Assembly (NCBI GenBank): GCA_029260015.1 | Contig: JAJDEB010000036.1 | Span: 248,001-312,000 of the forward strand | Reading direction: 5' to 3' | Length of the DNA: 64,000 bases | Source: Phycisphaerae bacterium | Lineage (GTDB): Bacteria; Planctomycetota; Phycisphaerae; UBA1845 | Part shown: piece after piece, positions 8,039 to 17,480 of the stretch | Position numbering within the stretch: the stretch's first letter is position 1 | Layout of the letters: the number at the start of each line of letters is the position of its first letter | Notes under the pieces: generated by a model | Told to the model about the DNA's origin: nothing | Database searches by the model: none | The model's input: only the letters and a program-made list of their open reading frames with translations | Position numbers and translations under genes: made by a program

Positions 8039-9430
8039 TCAGATGACGTTGTAGAGGAGGAAGATGATGGCCAAAATGCCCATGGGGGCGGCGTAGGAAT
8101 ACATCAGATTGTCCATGGCGTTTCGGGTTCCTGCGGTCACGGATGTCAAATCGTCGTCCAAAATAACGTTGTTCTTCGGTTTGTTGGGATGATAAAGAAC
8201 CCGCACCGTTTCATTGGCCCGCAGCCACTTGTTCTTCTTCTGATCCGGTGGACTATACCAACGGGCTTGAACGTAACCTTGTCCCTGTCCAAAGTAGAAT
8301 TGCGACGTTTGCGTTGCGTGCGGTTCTTCGATTTGTTCGGAAGCCGTTTGACCTTGCAAGCGCCGGGCGGTGGCCAGTTTACCTACGCGCATCAGCCAAA
8401 GCGCTCGAACATTCTGCTTGTACATGCACACCAGCCCGAAAACAAGAAGCACCACCACACCAAGCGGTATTAAACTATGCCACCATGAAAACTCGCTGGG
8501 TCGGGCACCGCCGATTGAGCCACTCGCCGGATCATCGGAGTCGCAGTTAATCTCAACCACATCGTCAGTGCTGTAGCGCTTGCCTCGCGTGAAGCTATCA
8601 CCGCGATACGTCTGCCCATCGACGTCGTACTCAAAAAAATTCTGATACACGGTCATGCCAAATTCTTGCGAATCAAGCCGGTTTACATCGGTGATCTTAC
8701 CCTGCACGACCAAGTCCGTCGGAATGACGTCAAAGAATCGCATCCAACATGCTGGACCGTCCAGCATGATGAAGACAAAAAAGAACCCAACCACGAACAG
8801 CCAGGCAACCTGCATCCGCGTCGCCCCGGCTAGGACCGCAATCTGCGAGTGCCAGGGAATTGATCGGGGTGGATCATGCTGGCCGGTAATATGATTGGGG
8901 ATGTGACTGCTCCCTTCAGTTCGCTGCTCAAACAGTGCCATCACTATGACGCGCAGCAACATCAACGCAAACCCAGCCCCCACACAGACAAATGGAAACG
9001 CCAAGAGCCAAAGTCTCTGCGTGGCACCTGCTGCATGTTCGCGATCAAAGACAGAATCTTGCGGATCATTCGGATTGACGTAGCAGACGGCGCTCGCACC
9101 TTTGGGGAACGCTTCGTAAATGCGTTTCTCCATGATGTGGTCATCGCCCATTGACCCGATGAGCAGGTCAATGCGATCGTTGCGATATTCCTTCCCATCG
9201 ACGATATAGAGAAAGACGAGGTCCAGCGACGGGCCGTTGTCACTCCCTGCCGATGTCCACTCGCAGGTTTCGATTTCGCATGGGGTTTCGATCCAAGACT
9301 TGGCGGCTTCGGTGTCACGTAGGGCAGCGTGACGCAGATACAACAACCCGCCCCCAATCCCAGCTGGAATCAAGGTGAATGCCAATATCGCCGCGATGAT
9401 GCCGATCCCACTTTTGATTTCACTGCCCAT
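8039..9430 (-). CDS. DUF3592 domain membrane protein (tandem)
   Basis: The 463-residue membrane protein has two DUF3592-like units. Each is a membrane helix (about 10-32 and 205-225), a beta-rich segment built around conversion of a word such as EYRNDRIDLL or TYRGDSFTRG, and a YVNPNDPQDSVF or NCDSDDPASGSI motif. Helices follow at about 145-170 and 300-320, and one more lies at the C-terminus. The same motif set is common in DUF3592 proteins, whose role is unknown. It lies upstream of blaI on the same strand, but the blaI promoter lies between, so co-regulation is doubtful. Confidence 0.75.
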   Translation of the reverse strand: MGSEIKSGIGIIAAILAFTLIPAGIGGGLLYLRHAALRDTEAAKSWIETPCEIETCEWTSAGSDNGPSLDLVFLYIVDGKEYRNDRIDLLIGSMGDDHIMEKRIYEAFPKGASAVCYVNPNDPQDSVFDREHAAGATQRLWLLAFPFVCVGAGFALMLLRVIVMALFEQRTEGSSHIPNHITGQHDPPRSIPWHSQIAVLAGATRMQVAWLFVVGFFFVFIMLDGPACWMRFFDVIPTDLVVQGKITDVNRLDSQEFGMTVYQNFFEYDVDGQTYRGDSFTRGKRYSTDDVVEINCDSDDPASGSIGGARPSEFSWWHSLIPLGVVVLLVFGLVCMYKQNVRALWLMRVGKLATARRLQGQTASEQIEEPHATQTSQFYFGQGQGYVQARWYSPPDQKKNKWLRANETVRVLYHPNKPKNNVILDDDLTSVTAGTRNAMDNLMYSYAAPMGILAIIFLLYNVI

Positions 9431-9488
9431 GTGCGAATCCTAACGCGACACCTGAATCATCGAAAGCAATTACTGATGTAGGCGTCGG

Positions 9489-12023
9489 CTACGGTTCTGC
9501 GTGCGTCAGGATGATTGGGTCGGGCGTGAACACTTCTACTTCGAGCGGGGTTACGGTGACTTCTATGGTCGTTGTCGTGGCGCTGGTCGCGGTTTGGTCG
9601 AGGGCGTATTCTTGGAACGAACCGGCTTCGCTCGTTCGCTTGACCGGGCTGTCGAAATCATAGTCAATGGTGCCAGTCTCTGACACTTTTTGAATCCAGA
9701 CATCGGAGAATGATTCGCCGAACGAATCGGAATTGGCGAGGAAGATATAGCCCTCGTCATCGGTCACGGCGATGGGCGTCGAAACGGGGCCATACTGAAT
9801 GGTTCCGCCGGCTTCTTCGCGCCCTGGTCCACCGTAAGTCGTGGTCCACAACACTTCGAGTTGCGGGGTCAACCGAATGATCCACAAGTCTGAATCGCTA
9901 CCGAGCCCAGCGTTTCCGGCAATGATGAGACCACCGTCGGGCGTACCCAACCCGTAAAATGCTTCTTCGAAATATGTCCCCGAATCGTAAATGTTTGAGA
10001 CCATCAGCAATCCGCTGCTGCTCAGCTTGGCGACGAGGGCATTGTTACCGGTGCGGCCGACAATTTTGTAATTGCCGTCGTTGTCGGCGACGACGCTGTG
10101 CATCCACTGGTTGCCTCCGGAAGTCCCATCAAAAACATACTGCCAGATCGGCTCGCCGTCGGCATCGAACTTGACCACGTTGAATCCGTTGTTGGAAACG
10201 CCATAGGAATTCGTCGGCCCCGTTGCGACAAGGTTCCCATCGAGGTCGATGGCCATCCCGTCAATCTCATCGCTCGCATTGCCGCCAATTGTCTTGGACC
10301 ATAGCACCCGCCCGTCCTGTTCAAACGCGGTCAGCATCATGTCGGCACCACTTCCATATCGATACATGCCCCCGACGATGAAGTTGCCATTCAACTCTAC
10401 CAACGTGTGACCACCGATCGATTCTTCTGCCGAATACTCGTTCGCCCAGATTACGTCACCATTGTCGTCAACGTGGACCAATCGGATTTCGTCGATACCC
10501 GATCCGACGTTGCCACAAAGAAAAACATAGCCGCCAGCCGGATGTGGAACGATGGCTATCGCTTGATTGATGTCGTCGTAGGCTTGCTGCCAACTGACCT
10601 GCCCCAGCCGATCCAACTTGATCAGCCATGCGTCACGTGTTCCTCCGGAAAACGAAGAGGTTCCTCCAGCAAAGAGGCTTCCGCCATCGGGTGTCGCGAT
10701 GACCGCTAACGGGTTTTCGGTATTATCGAAGTCGGCTGAACCCAGGAATGTGCGCGACCACGCAACGACTTGCGCTCCGCCTTCCGGTGCGGGTCCGCCG
10801 GCGTTTCCCAAGTCGATTGATGCCGTGATCGGATCGGTTTCGTAGTCGGCGATGGTGATGTCCAACACGCGTACGAAAACTCCGGCGAGTGCTTCCGCCC
10901 CTGCACTGAGCGTCCAATACGGATCAGCCGTCGCGTCCACAGTGCCTTCGACGAATCCGCGAAGCTCGCCGTATACGCCGGCAATACCATACGCAGCCAG
11001 TTCCGCGCGGGGGCCTGCCCAAACTTTCGCAGACCCTCTTGCGCCATCGCGAAAATTCGGCGCATCGAAATCGGCGTTGCTGTCGAATTCCGACACCGGA
11101 CTAAAGCCACCATTCTGATATCCAAAACCAACCCGCACCGAAGCATCGGACTGAATCCCGGTGGTCAGGTCGGCGGTCACGGTTCCGTTAACGCCAACGC
11201 GAAAGACGATGCGTGGCACAAGAACAACTGGCACCGGACCGATCGAAAACGTGATCGGCGTCAGTTCTATCGTTTCGAGGATCTCGGCTTCGTTGAAGGT
11301 CGCCTCTCTGCCGGCAGACACGCGGATGCTGGCTTGCTGGTCCGAACCGATTTCGAAGGTGAGCTTCTGGAGCGAAAACCCGCTGATTTCAATGTCGAAT
11401 CCCATGGTGGGCACGAACGAAAAGTTGCCGTCAAGCCAAACCCGATCTTCGCGCGTCGCTGCGTCGCCATCGGCGTCGTAGAGTTCATAATCATTGAAGG
11501 CAAAGACGATACCGGCATCACCCTCGAGTTGAATGATCTTCGCAGAGAATCCGTCGCGTTGCTTTCCGGTGCGGGTGATAATCTGATCCGGGCTTAGCGT
11601 AATCGTTTCGCTTAGCGAGCCTTTTTCGATTGCCTCGGTAAGCGTCCCCTGCTCGGTACTGACCGTCACCATACCAGCATTTCGATCGACACCGGTGACC
11701 TTTCGCAGCAAACCGTACGGCAGCATATCGCCGTGTACCCCGCAAACAACAACATCGTCATTGCCCAATTGAGACAACGTCGCGGTTTCCTGATTGAACA
11801 CCAGTTGCGAGAGATCGCCACTGATCGATTCGACGGCTGCGAGATCTTCCGCCGACAGAAACTTCGTTGTCTCCGGAATGATGGCCACAGAATCCGAGCC
11901 GCCACCGCCGCCATCGACTGGAGGAGTCGTGCAACCCGTCATCGTGATAGCGCCAATAGCGAGCAAGATCGCAAGTGCAAGCTTCATTTTGAAAATGAAA
12001 CCCCAATAATTTAGACTGGCCAT
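9489..12023 (-). CDS. Large lipoprotein with C-terminal beta-propeller repeats
   Basis: The product (844 residues from the chosen ATG) has an n-region, a hydrophobic stretch LALAILLAIGAITMT and a lipobox Cys, then a Gly/Ser linker. Residues about 60-430 are beta-rich with no recognised family. Residues about 440-800 contain around six related blades with a pattern of TPDGGSLFAGGT, DAWLIKLDRLGQVSW, and similar WIIRLTPQLEVLW segments, as in SBBP/delta-60-type propellers. I chose 12023 because GGGGGA precedes it by 7 bases. ATG 11987, immediately before the hydrophobic region, is the alternative. It is probably surface-exposed; the ligand is unknown. Confidence 0.75.
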   Translation of the reverse strand: MASLNYWGFIFKMKLALAILLAIGAITMTGCTTPPVDGGGGGSDSVAIIPETTKFLSAEDLAAVESISGDLSQLVFNQETATLSQLGNDDVVVCGVHGDMLPYGLLRKVTGVDRNAGMVTVSTEQGTLTEAIEKGSLSETITLSPDQIITRTGKQRDGFSAKIIQLEGDAGIVFAFNDYELYDADGDAATREDRVWLDGNFSFVPTMGFDIEISGFSLQKLTFEIGSDQQASIRVSAGREATFNEAEILETIELTPITFSIGPVPVVLVPRIVFRVGVNGTVTADLTTGIQSDASVRVGFGYQNGGFSPVSEFDSNADFDAPNFRDGARGSAKVWAGPRAELAAYGIAGVYGELRGFVEGTVDATADPYWTLSAGAEALAGVFVRVLDITIADYETDPITASIDLGNAGGPAPEGGAQVVAWSRTFLGSADFDNTENPLAVIATPDGGSLFAGGTSSFSGGTRDAWLIKLDRLGQVSWQQAYDDINQAIAIVPHPAGGYVFLCGNVGSGIDEIRLVHVDDNGDVIWANEYSAEESIGGHTLVELNGNFIVGGMYRYGSGADMMLTAFEQDGRVLWSKTIGGNASDEIDGMAIDLDGNLVATGPTNSYGVSNNGFNVVKFDADGEPIWQYVFDGTSGGNQWMHSVVADNDGNYKIVGRTGNNALVAKLSSSGLLMVSNIYDSGTYFEEAFYGLGTPDGGLIIAGNAGLGSDSDLWIIRLTPQLEVLWTTTYGGPGREEAGGTIQYGPVSTPIAVTDDEGYIFLANSDSFGESFSDVWIQKVSETGTIDYDFDSPVKRTSEAGSFQEYALDQTATSATTTTIEVTVTPLEVEVFTPDPIILTHAEP

Positions 12024-12279
12024 GTTGATGTCCCCCATCGTAAACCATTGACTCAAGTGCATATTCCGGGAATTGTCTCAAATCGAGAAGGTCTCGTCCA
12101 TCCACCTTTGCCAAGACTGCCCAACCCAAGACTGCCAACCCGCGACAAGAGGTCGAATCGAATCAAAAATACGGACGAACGACCGCATTTTCCTACGCGT
12201 AGCCGGAATAAGTCCGCCCAACCGTACACAACAGGTTTTGAATCCACGGGAATTCCTGATATGGTTTTTCGTTTCCGAA

Positions 12280-12353
12280 GCGCCCGTAGCTCAGTTGGAT
12301 AGAGCACTGCTTTCCTAAAGCAGGGGTCGCAGGTTCAAATCCTGCCGGGCGCA
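12280..12353 (+). tRNA. tRNA-Arg (anticodon CCT)
   Basis: A complete cloverleaf folds: acceptor GCGCCCG with CGGGCGC, D-stem GCTC/GAGC, anticodon stem CTGCT/AGCAG with loop TTCCTAA (anticodon CCT), and T-stem GCAGG/CCTGC with loop TTCAAAT. The discriminator is A at 12353. CCA is not encoded. It reads AGG codons. Confidence 0.96.
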
Positions 12354-12387
12354 GTTCAATTCGATTTCAATCCTCCGCCAGTTGCGC

Positions 12388-12432
12388 GCAAAAAAACAGG
12401 GAGCCTGCATTGCAAGCCCCCTGTCATTTTTA
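12388..12432. terminator. Bidirectional terminator between tRNA-Arg and subtilisin gene
   Basis: ACAGGG (12396-12401) pairs with CCCTGT (12419-12424), and an inner stem around GC and TGC extends it, with two mismatches and an ATT loop. The stem is followed by CATTTTT on the plus strand and by a run of seven T on the minus strand, fitting termination of the tRNA transcript and of the convergent protease gene. Confidence 0.75.
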
Positions 12433-12472
12433 ACCTTCAGATTAGCGCGTCACCTCAACGCGTATGCTGCTG

Positions 12473-15400
12473 CTAGTATGTGCTCTGCAACTTCTTATAG
12501 TCATTCAAATCAACGTCGTCGTCGCCGTCCATGTCGAACGTCGTACAAGCCGGCGCAACCGGACCATTCTCCGGACCGGTCATACATGCGTCGTAACCTT
12601 CAAACGGATCGCCGGTGTCGCACATGCCAAAGATAGCGGTCATGACTTCAAGACGGCCTGATGCCGGCAACGATTCAAACGGGTAGGCCATGTACACAGC
12701 TTTGTGATCACCGGTTGTGTTGGTCACGGCAGCCGTTCCGTTGTTTCCACTGAACGCCACTTCGCCCGATCCGCTTGGCGTAATTGTGTCACTGTAGTCC
12801 GAAAACGGGTGACTGAGTGTATACGGTCCAAGCCCGCTGAAGACGCCGCCGGCACCGGTCACGGATGTTTTGTCGGTGTCATCGGTGACGCTGCTGACGC
12901 CCATGTAGTTCGTCATCAGTGCCGTCAAGTCTTTGTCGTAGTGATAGTCTTGACTGCTGATGAGGAAACATCCGCCGTTGTCCAACCACGTTGACAATGC
13001 TGCTTCACCAGAAGTACCCGGGCCAGCCGTTGCGGTCGAACCGAATCCGAACGCATCACCGGTGAACCAGATGACCAATTCGTATTGGGCCAGTTCTGTT
13101 GCATTGGGTTCGTTGTCGCTGTCGTTGGTGTTCCAAACGTCGAAATCAACACCGAGCGTATTGAGTACCGCTTCGTACGTCGGGCGGACGTCCGGACTGT
13201 TGTCATCATCATCGACCAGCAGGATCGAAGGCACATCGCTTGTCGTGAAACTAAACGTTGCCGAATAGGATCCCGTACCGCAGATGTTCGTCGAACGCAC
13301 GCGCCAGTGATAGGTCGTCAGCGAATCCAGCGGCGAACCAACCGTGTCGCTGGTATCTGTCGTGGTGTTCGAATAAACGACATTCGCAAAACCGGCATCG
13401 CTCGCAACCTCAACTTCGTACTCGTCACCTTGAACAGCAGCACTCCACTCAAGGGTTGGTGCAATCGCTGTATCGATGGCACCATTGGCAGGCGACGTCA
13501 ACGTTGCTGCACCCGGGACTGCGGTCGTCACGCCGAGTTCGACGTTGATGTTCTTGACTTCGGGAGTAATCGCATCGGTTCCGGTCACGTTGATCGCGTA
13601 GGTACCGGCTGCGGCAGCGCCTGTGTTGGTGACGGTCATCACACTCGAATTTCCGGGAACAACCGGATTGACGCTGAAGCCAACTGTGGTGCCCGCCGGC
13701 TCACCTGTCGCAGCTAAGTCGATCGAATTGCTGAATCCGAGAATCGAACCCACGTCGATGGTGTAATCGGCGTTGGCAGGCGCACAAACGTCAACGCCCG
13801 TTGGATCGGCACCTAGCGTAAATCCGGGTTCTTCGGCACAGTTGTAACAAACGAATGCGAAGTCTTGATCGGTGGAGTCACCGACTCCCGGAATTGCGTC
13901 GGACGTCAGGTTGCTCGCGACGACGCGAACCGTATACGCGCCCGGCGCTGTAGGACCAACCATGACACCTTCGGTATTGTTCTGCGTATCAGCCGCTCCG
14001 CCCGACTGCGACCAGCCGCTGGCATCGAAGTTGTTCCCACGGAAAGTATTGGCACCGGATTCGACGATCAGGTCGAGATCATTGTTCCATGCCGGCGTCG
14101 AACCACCAAGACCGTGTCCCGGTGCGTCGGTCCAGACGAGCATCATCTTGATCGGTTTCGACGGATCTTCCGCAGACAGCACGATGTTCCATTCTTCAGC
14201 GGTGTTGTCGAAGACCACCGGATTGTCGAAGTAGCGGACGGTGTTTTCCGGATCGAGAACGGCTTCAAGGTCCATGCGTCCCCAACCCTGCTTGGAATCG
14301 AAGCGATGACCAAGGGTGCCACCGTCGGCGTCGTCAAAACCGGCGAGGTCAATGGCCGCAGGCAGGAACGCAGCTTTGACAAGAGCGGGACTCGGATCAA
14401 CGACGTAATTCGGCAGCGTGCGGTAGTACTCCATGAACAGCGCGACGCCACCGGCAACTTGCGGGGAGGCCATACTGGTTCCGCACTTCAAGCCGTAACC
14501 GGTCGAACTGTCTGGCGAATCGACGTAGCAACCGGGTGCGACCATGTGCGGAATCAAACGGCCGTCGAGCGCGGGGCCGTGAGCGGTGTTGGATGACAGA
14601 TCGTTGATGTCGAGGATTTGTGTACCGCCAGAAGTCTGCATCTTGGTTGAACCGATGTTGAAGAGATTCTTGGCTTCGTCAGGCGAGCCTTGAGATTGGA
14701 AACCACCGTTGCCGTTCATGAACGACAGGACATAGGTCAACTCCTGATTCCCCGCGCTACCAGGTGCGGAATCGCGAACACCAATATCGACCTGCATGGT
14801 GTCGTCGTCATAACCGCGCGGCGATCCGGCAGGTCCCCAACTGTTACCAGAGAGCAGTGCCCCGTTGGAATATGAATCGTACATCAGCGTCAACATGCCA
14901 TTGGGCTGGGTGAACGTTGGCGAGTAGACCTGTTCGACCAGATTCGCACCCGGTGCGACGCCCATTCCACGAAGGAATCCGAAACTATCGAGCGTGCCAG
15001 ACGCTCCGTCGCCAGCCATGATCGCCGCAGTATGTGTGCCGTGGTCATCGACCGCACTTCCACCACAGGTGCCACCAGTGCAGCCAAGCATGCGATTCAC
15101 CAGATCCGGGTGCGTGTCATAGATACCACCATCGACGTTCGCGATGATGATGCCCGAGCCATCCAACCCGACACCGCTAAGCCACGACGTGTATCCGGGG
15201 AATGCCTGATTGCTGCCGTTCACGTTGTTGACGTTGACCTGGCTCGCCATCTCGGTTCGCAGACCGCCATCGGTCGGAACGGTATGGACACCATAAACGC
15301 CAGGGATTGACGCCAGCGCGTCGAGGCTGGAACTGTCAATCGAAACACCAGTAAGTTCGTAGACGTTGCTAAGCTGTTTCGGTTGATCAAACTTTCCGCC

Positions 15401-16057
15401 GAGTGCCAGGATTTGCGCTTCGATCGCCCGTCGGTCGGCACCACGTACCGTCAGGATGCGAACATCTTCACGACCGGCACCGCGACCGCGATACGCCGGA
15501 AGCAACCGATACGCCGGGGCGAAATCACCCGTCCAGCGAACATGGTTCTTCGTTGCCATCGTGTCGCGTGCGTTCAAGTCGCCCCATACGACATAGGTGT
15601 ACGGGTGAATGTACTGTACGACACGAAGGCCTGCCGCCTCCAGTTCGTCAATCCATTCTGTCTTGCTTGGTCCCTTCATCTGAATCAGGTGAAGGTCGGG
15701 ACCGGCAGACCGACCAGCCGCCAATCCATTGGGAACCGCCGGAACATTTGAAATCGGATCGAACGTTTCCTCACCGAGGGTGATGCGATATGCGTTTGCA
15801 TAATCCTGCAAATCGATACCGGATTGACGCACGTGATCGCGCTGATCGTCAGTCAATTCCATCCAGACGAACGTGCCGTAATCCGTCGCGGATTCGGTGG
15901 CGATGCCGGCGGCTTGCAGCGCTTGTGCTGCTTCGTGAGAAACCCGCACAGCATGCTTGGGGGCTTCTTCCTTTTTATCAGTAGCGAATACATTTGCGTT
16001 CAACGAGAATGCAACGGCAACCGCCGCCATCATCCAAGTCATCTTGACTGGCTGCAT
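12473..16057 (-). CDS. Secreted S8 (subtilisin-like) serine peptidase with dockerin-like C-terminal repeat
   Basis: This 1194-residue exported protein has a signal peptide (about 1-25) and an N-terminal propeptide-like region (about 40-270). The S8 catalytic domain shows Asp309 in IIIANVDGGIYDTHPD, His339 in DDHGTHTAAIMAG and Ser in CGTSMASPQVAGG (near 530). Then follow a pre-peptidase-C-like segment, beta-sandwich domains, a fibronectin-like segment, and a flavodoxin-like IRVDDD-type region with SILLVDDDDNSPDVR. The last 20 residues hold one Asp-rich loop DMDGDDDVDLND, as in dockerin or EF-hand. The ATG at 16057 has GGAG about 8 bases upstream. It likely digests external protein or peptide nutrients. 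Confidence 0.93.
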   Translation of the reverse strand: MQPVKMTWMMAAVAVAFSLNANVFATDKKEEAPKHAVRVSHEAAQALQAAGIATESATDYGTFVWMELTDDQRDHVRQSGIDLQDYANAYRITLGEETFDPISNVPAVPNGLAAGRSAGPDLHLIQMKGPSKTEWIDELEAAGLRVVQYIHPYTYVVWGDLNARDTMATKNHVRWTGDFAPAYRLLPAYRGRGAGREDVRILTVRGADRRAIEAQILALGGKFDQPKQLSNVYELTGVSIDSSSLDALASIPGVYGVHTVPTDGGLRTEMASQVNVNNVNGSNQAFPGYTSWLSGVGLDGSGIIIANVDGGIYDTHPDLVNRMLGCTGGTCGGSAVDDHGTHTAAIMAGDGASGTLDSFGFLRGMGVAPGANLVEQVYSPTFTQPNGMLTLMYDSYSNGALLSGNSWGPAGSPRGYDDDTMQVDIGVRDSAPGSAGNQELTYVLSFMNGNGGFQSQGSPDEAKNLFNIGSTKMQTSGGTQILDINDLSSNTAHGPALDGRLIPHMVAPGCYVDSPDSSTGYGLKCGTSMASPQVAGGVALFMEYYRTLPNYVVDPSPALVKAAFLPAAIDLAGFDDADGGTLGHRFDSKQGWGRMDLEAVLDPENTVRYFDNPVVFDNTAEEWNIVLSAEDPSKPIKMMLVWTDAPGHGLGGSTPAWNNDLDLIVESGANTFRGNNFDASGWSQSGGAADTQNNTEGVMVGPTAPGAYTVRVVASNLTSDAIPGVGDSTDQDFAFVCYNCAEEPGFTLGADPTGVDVCAPANADYTIDVGSILGFSNSIDLAATGEPAGTTVGFSVNPVVPGNSSVMTVTNTGAAAAGTYAINVTGTDAITPEVKNINVELGVTTAVPGAATLTSPANGAIDTAIAPTLEWSAAVQGDEYEVEVASDAGFANVVYSNTTTDTSDTVGSPLDSLTTYHWRVRSTNICGTGSYSATFSFTTSDVPSILLVDDDDNSPDVRPTYEAVLNTLGVDFDVWNTNDSDNEPNATELAQYELVIWFTGDAFGFGSTATAGPGTSGEAALSTWLDNGGCFLISSQDYHYDKDLTALMTNYMGVSSVTDDTDKTSVTGAGGVFSGLGPYTLSHPFSDYSDTITPSGSGEVAFSGNNGTAAVTNTTGDHKAVYMAYPFESLPASGRLEVMTAIFGMCDTGDPFEGYDACMTGPENGPVAPACTTFDMDGDDDVDLNDYKKLQSTY

Positions 16058-16609
16058 AAAACGTTCTCCAAGTAAGCTGTCGCAAGTTCGGTCGATAACT
16101 TGAGCCTGTTTGTGTCTGAATCAGCGATCGTGTGGAGGAGCTTCCGTAGAATTCGTGCAACGTGATTGGCTTAGTCAAAGATAAACAGTGTGCGCTTCGG
16201 TTTCGCAAAAATCACGAACCCGCCTCACGCGCAACGCCAGCCATTTTCACAAATCCAATTTGGGAGAACCACCACATATGCCATCCTAGCCCATCGCAGA
16301 TGCCGCCCGCAACCCACAATCGTTGATGGCGATGGTCCGAATTTACAACTTCCCCTGCAAACTCGTCGGTATTGATTCCGAGTTTTGTCTGAATTGTTTC
16401 GTGGCGTAGGAACGTCTCACAATCATCCCGATTGGGGAGCAATCAAGGGCGGTGGAATGTTCAACCGAAACGATTGGCTACTTGCGACTCGAAACCGAAG
16501 ACCTGTCTACGCGATTCGAATTGGAGTGCGACAAAACGTCCGTAGCCCGTACCCACCATTGTTATTGCCACCGTTGCGGCGGTGATTTTGGAATGGACTC
16601 GCCCGGGCG
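16058..16609. other. Gene-free stretch
   Basis: About 550 bases between two minus-strand genes. Short open frames on both strands here lack a convincing ribosome binding site or recognisable domain. The only clear element is the GGAG upstream of the protease gene at the left edge. No tRNA, hairpin with T-run or repeat was seen. Confidence 0.4.
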
Positions 16610-17470
16610 CTATTGTGCGTCTCGTGCTGCTTGTGCCACATCGGTGTTGGAATCTTGCGTGAGTGCGTCAAGCAAGTTTTCCGACTTGAATGTGGGGTCA
16701 TGCTTCATGACGGCAGGCACATACAAACGCACCCACCATTGACCATGACCTGCGAGGCGCTGAAGCTCATCGGTCACATCCTGATCAACCGAATCACGTT
16801 CGACAAAACCGTGGGTCTTCTTCCAGACCGATTCCGAAACCACATGCTCTGCCCAAAGGATTTCCTGCAAGTCGTCAGGTGTTCGCATTTGCGATGCGCG
16901 CATCATCGTCAGCAGCGCGATTCCCGGATCAACCTCGTACATGTGCTTGACCAAACCCGGTGGAATGTCGCGACCCTCGCGAAACGCAGCCGCAATGATT
17001 TCGCGATACGTTGAAAAGTCCGGCGGGCGCGATGCCGACTGATCCTCGAATTCAGCCAAAGTACCTTTGATCTGCTTTCGCAGCTTGGGGGCGTCGGTAT
17101 CCATCATCGGAAGCAGCGCGTTGATCACATCCGTGTCGGAAATCTCGAACTGCTTGATCACCGCACCTGTCAACATCGATGACCGCGTGCTCGTCGATTC
17201 GCTGGCGAACAGCGTGAGTTGTTGAATCAATACGCTTCGATCCGCGCGGTCGAATTGTCGGATCTGATTCCAAAGTCCTTCGCGCGCCGCTGCGTCCTCC
17301 GTCGTCGTCAGTTCCTTAAAGACGGTCTGCATTTCGAGGTTGAGAGCAACAGGCGATTTCGATTGGGCTTCATCTGCAATCGCCCACCCCGACACGAAAC
17401 ATACCGCGAAGCACGCATAAATTAGCCAAGCGATGCGCATCTTACGATGGGTTGTGTTGTTCAAGTTCAT
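16610..17470 (-). CDS. Exported helical protein, HEAT-repeat-like, unknown function
   Basis: The 286-residue protein begins with a basic n-region, a hydrophobic core (LIYACFAVCFVSGWAIA) and a likely cleavage after ADE-type residues near 33. The remainder is nearly all helical with repeated short helices (for example ITDVINALLPMMDT-like and VRLYVPAVMKHDPT), fitting an alpha-solenoid. I do not recognise a family. GGGGAG lies just upstream of the ATG at 17470. It starts 11 bases downstream of the preceding minus-strand hydrolase gene, so the two are probably one operon. Confidence 0.7.
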   Translation of the reverse strand: MNLNNTTHRKMRIAWLIYACFAVCFVSGWAIADEAQSKSPVALNLEMQTVFKELTTTEDAAAREGLWNQIRQFDRADRSVLIQQLTLFASESTSTRSSMLTGAVIKQFEISDTDVINALLPMMDTDAPKLRKQIKGTLAEFEDQSASRPPDFSTYREIIAAAFREGRDIPPGLVKHMYEVDPGIALLTMMRASQMRTPDDLQEILWAEHVVSESVWKKTHGFVERDSVDQDVTDELQRLAGHGQWWVRLYVPAVMKHDPTFKSENLLDALTQDSNTDVAQAARDAQ

Positions 17471-17480
17471 GGTCTCTCCC

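Noticed and set aside
12230..12264. Possible promoter hexamers (TTTTGA and ATATGG) before tRNA-Arg
   Set aside because: Both hexamers are poor and alternatives have wrong spacing; not enough to annotate.
16212..16442. Minus-strand frame with RLWVAGGICDGLG, loosely like a PspC-type motif
   Set aside because: No ribosome site, no membrane helix of the right form, and only a short vague match.
16385..16742. Plus-strand frames around 16.4-16.7 kb with Cys/His-rich residues
   Set aside because: They run antisense into a supported minus-strand gene, and the Cys pattern follows from that gene's codons.
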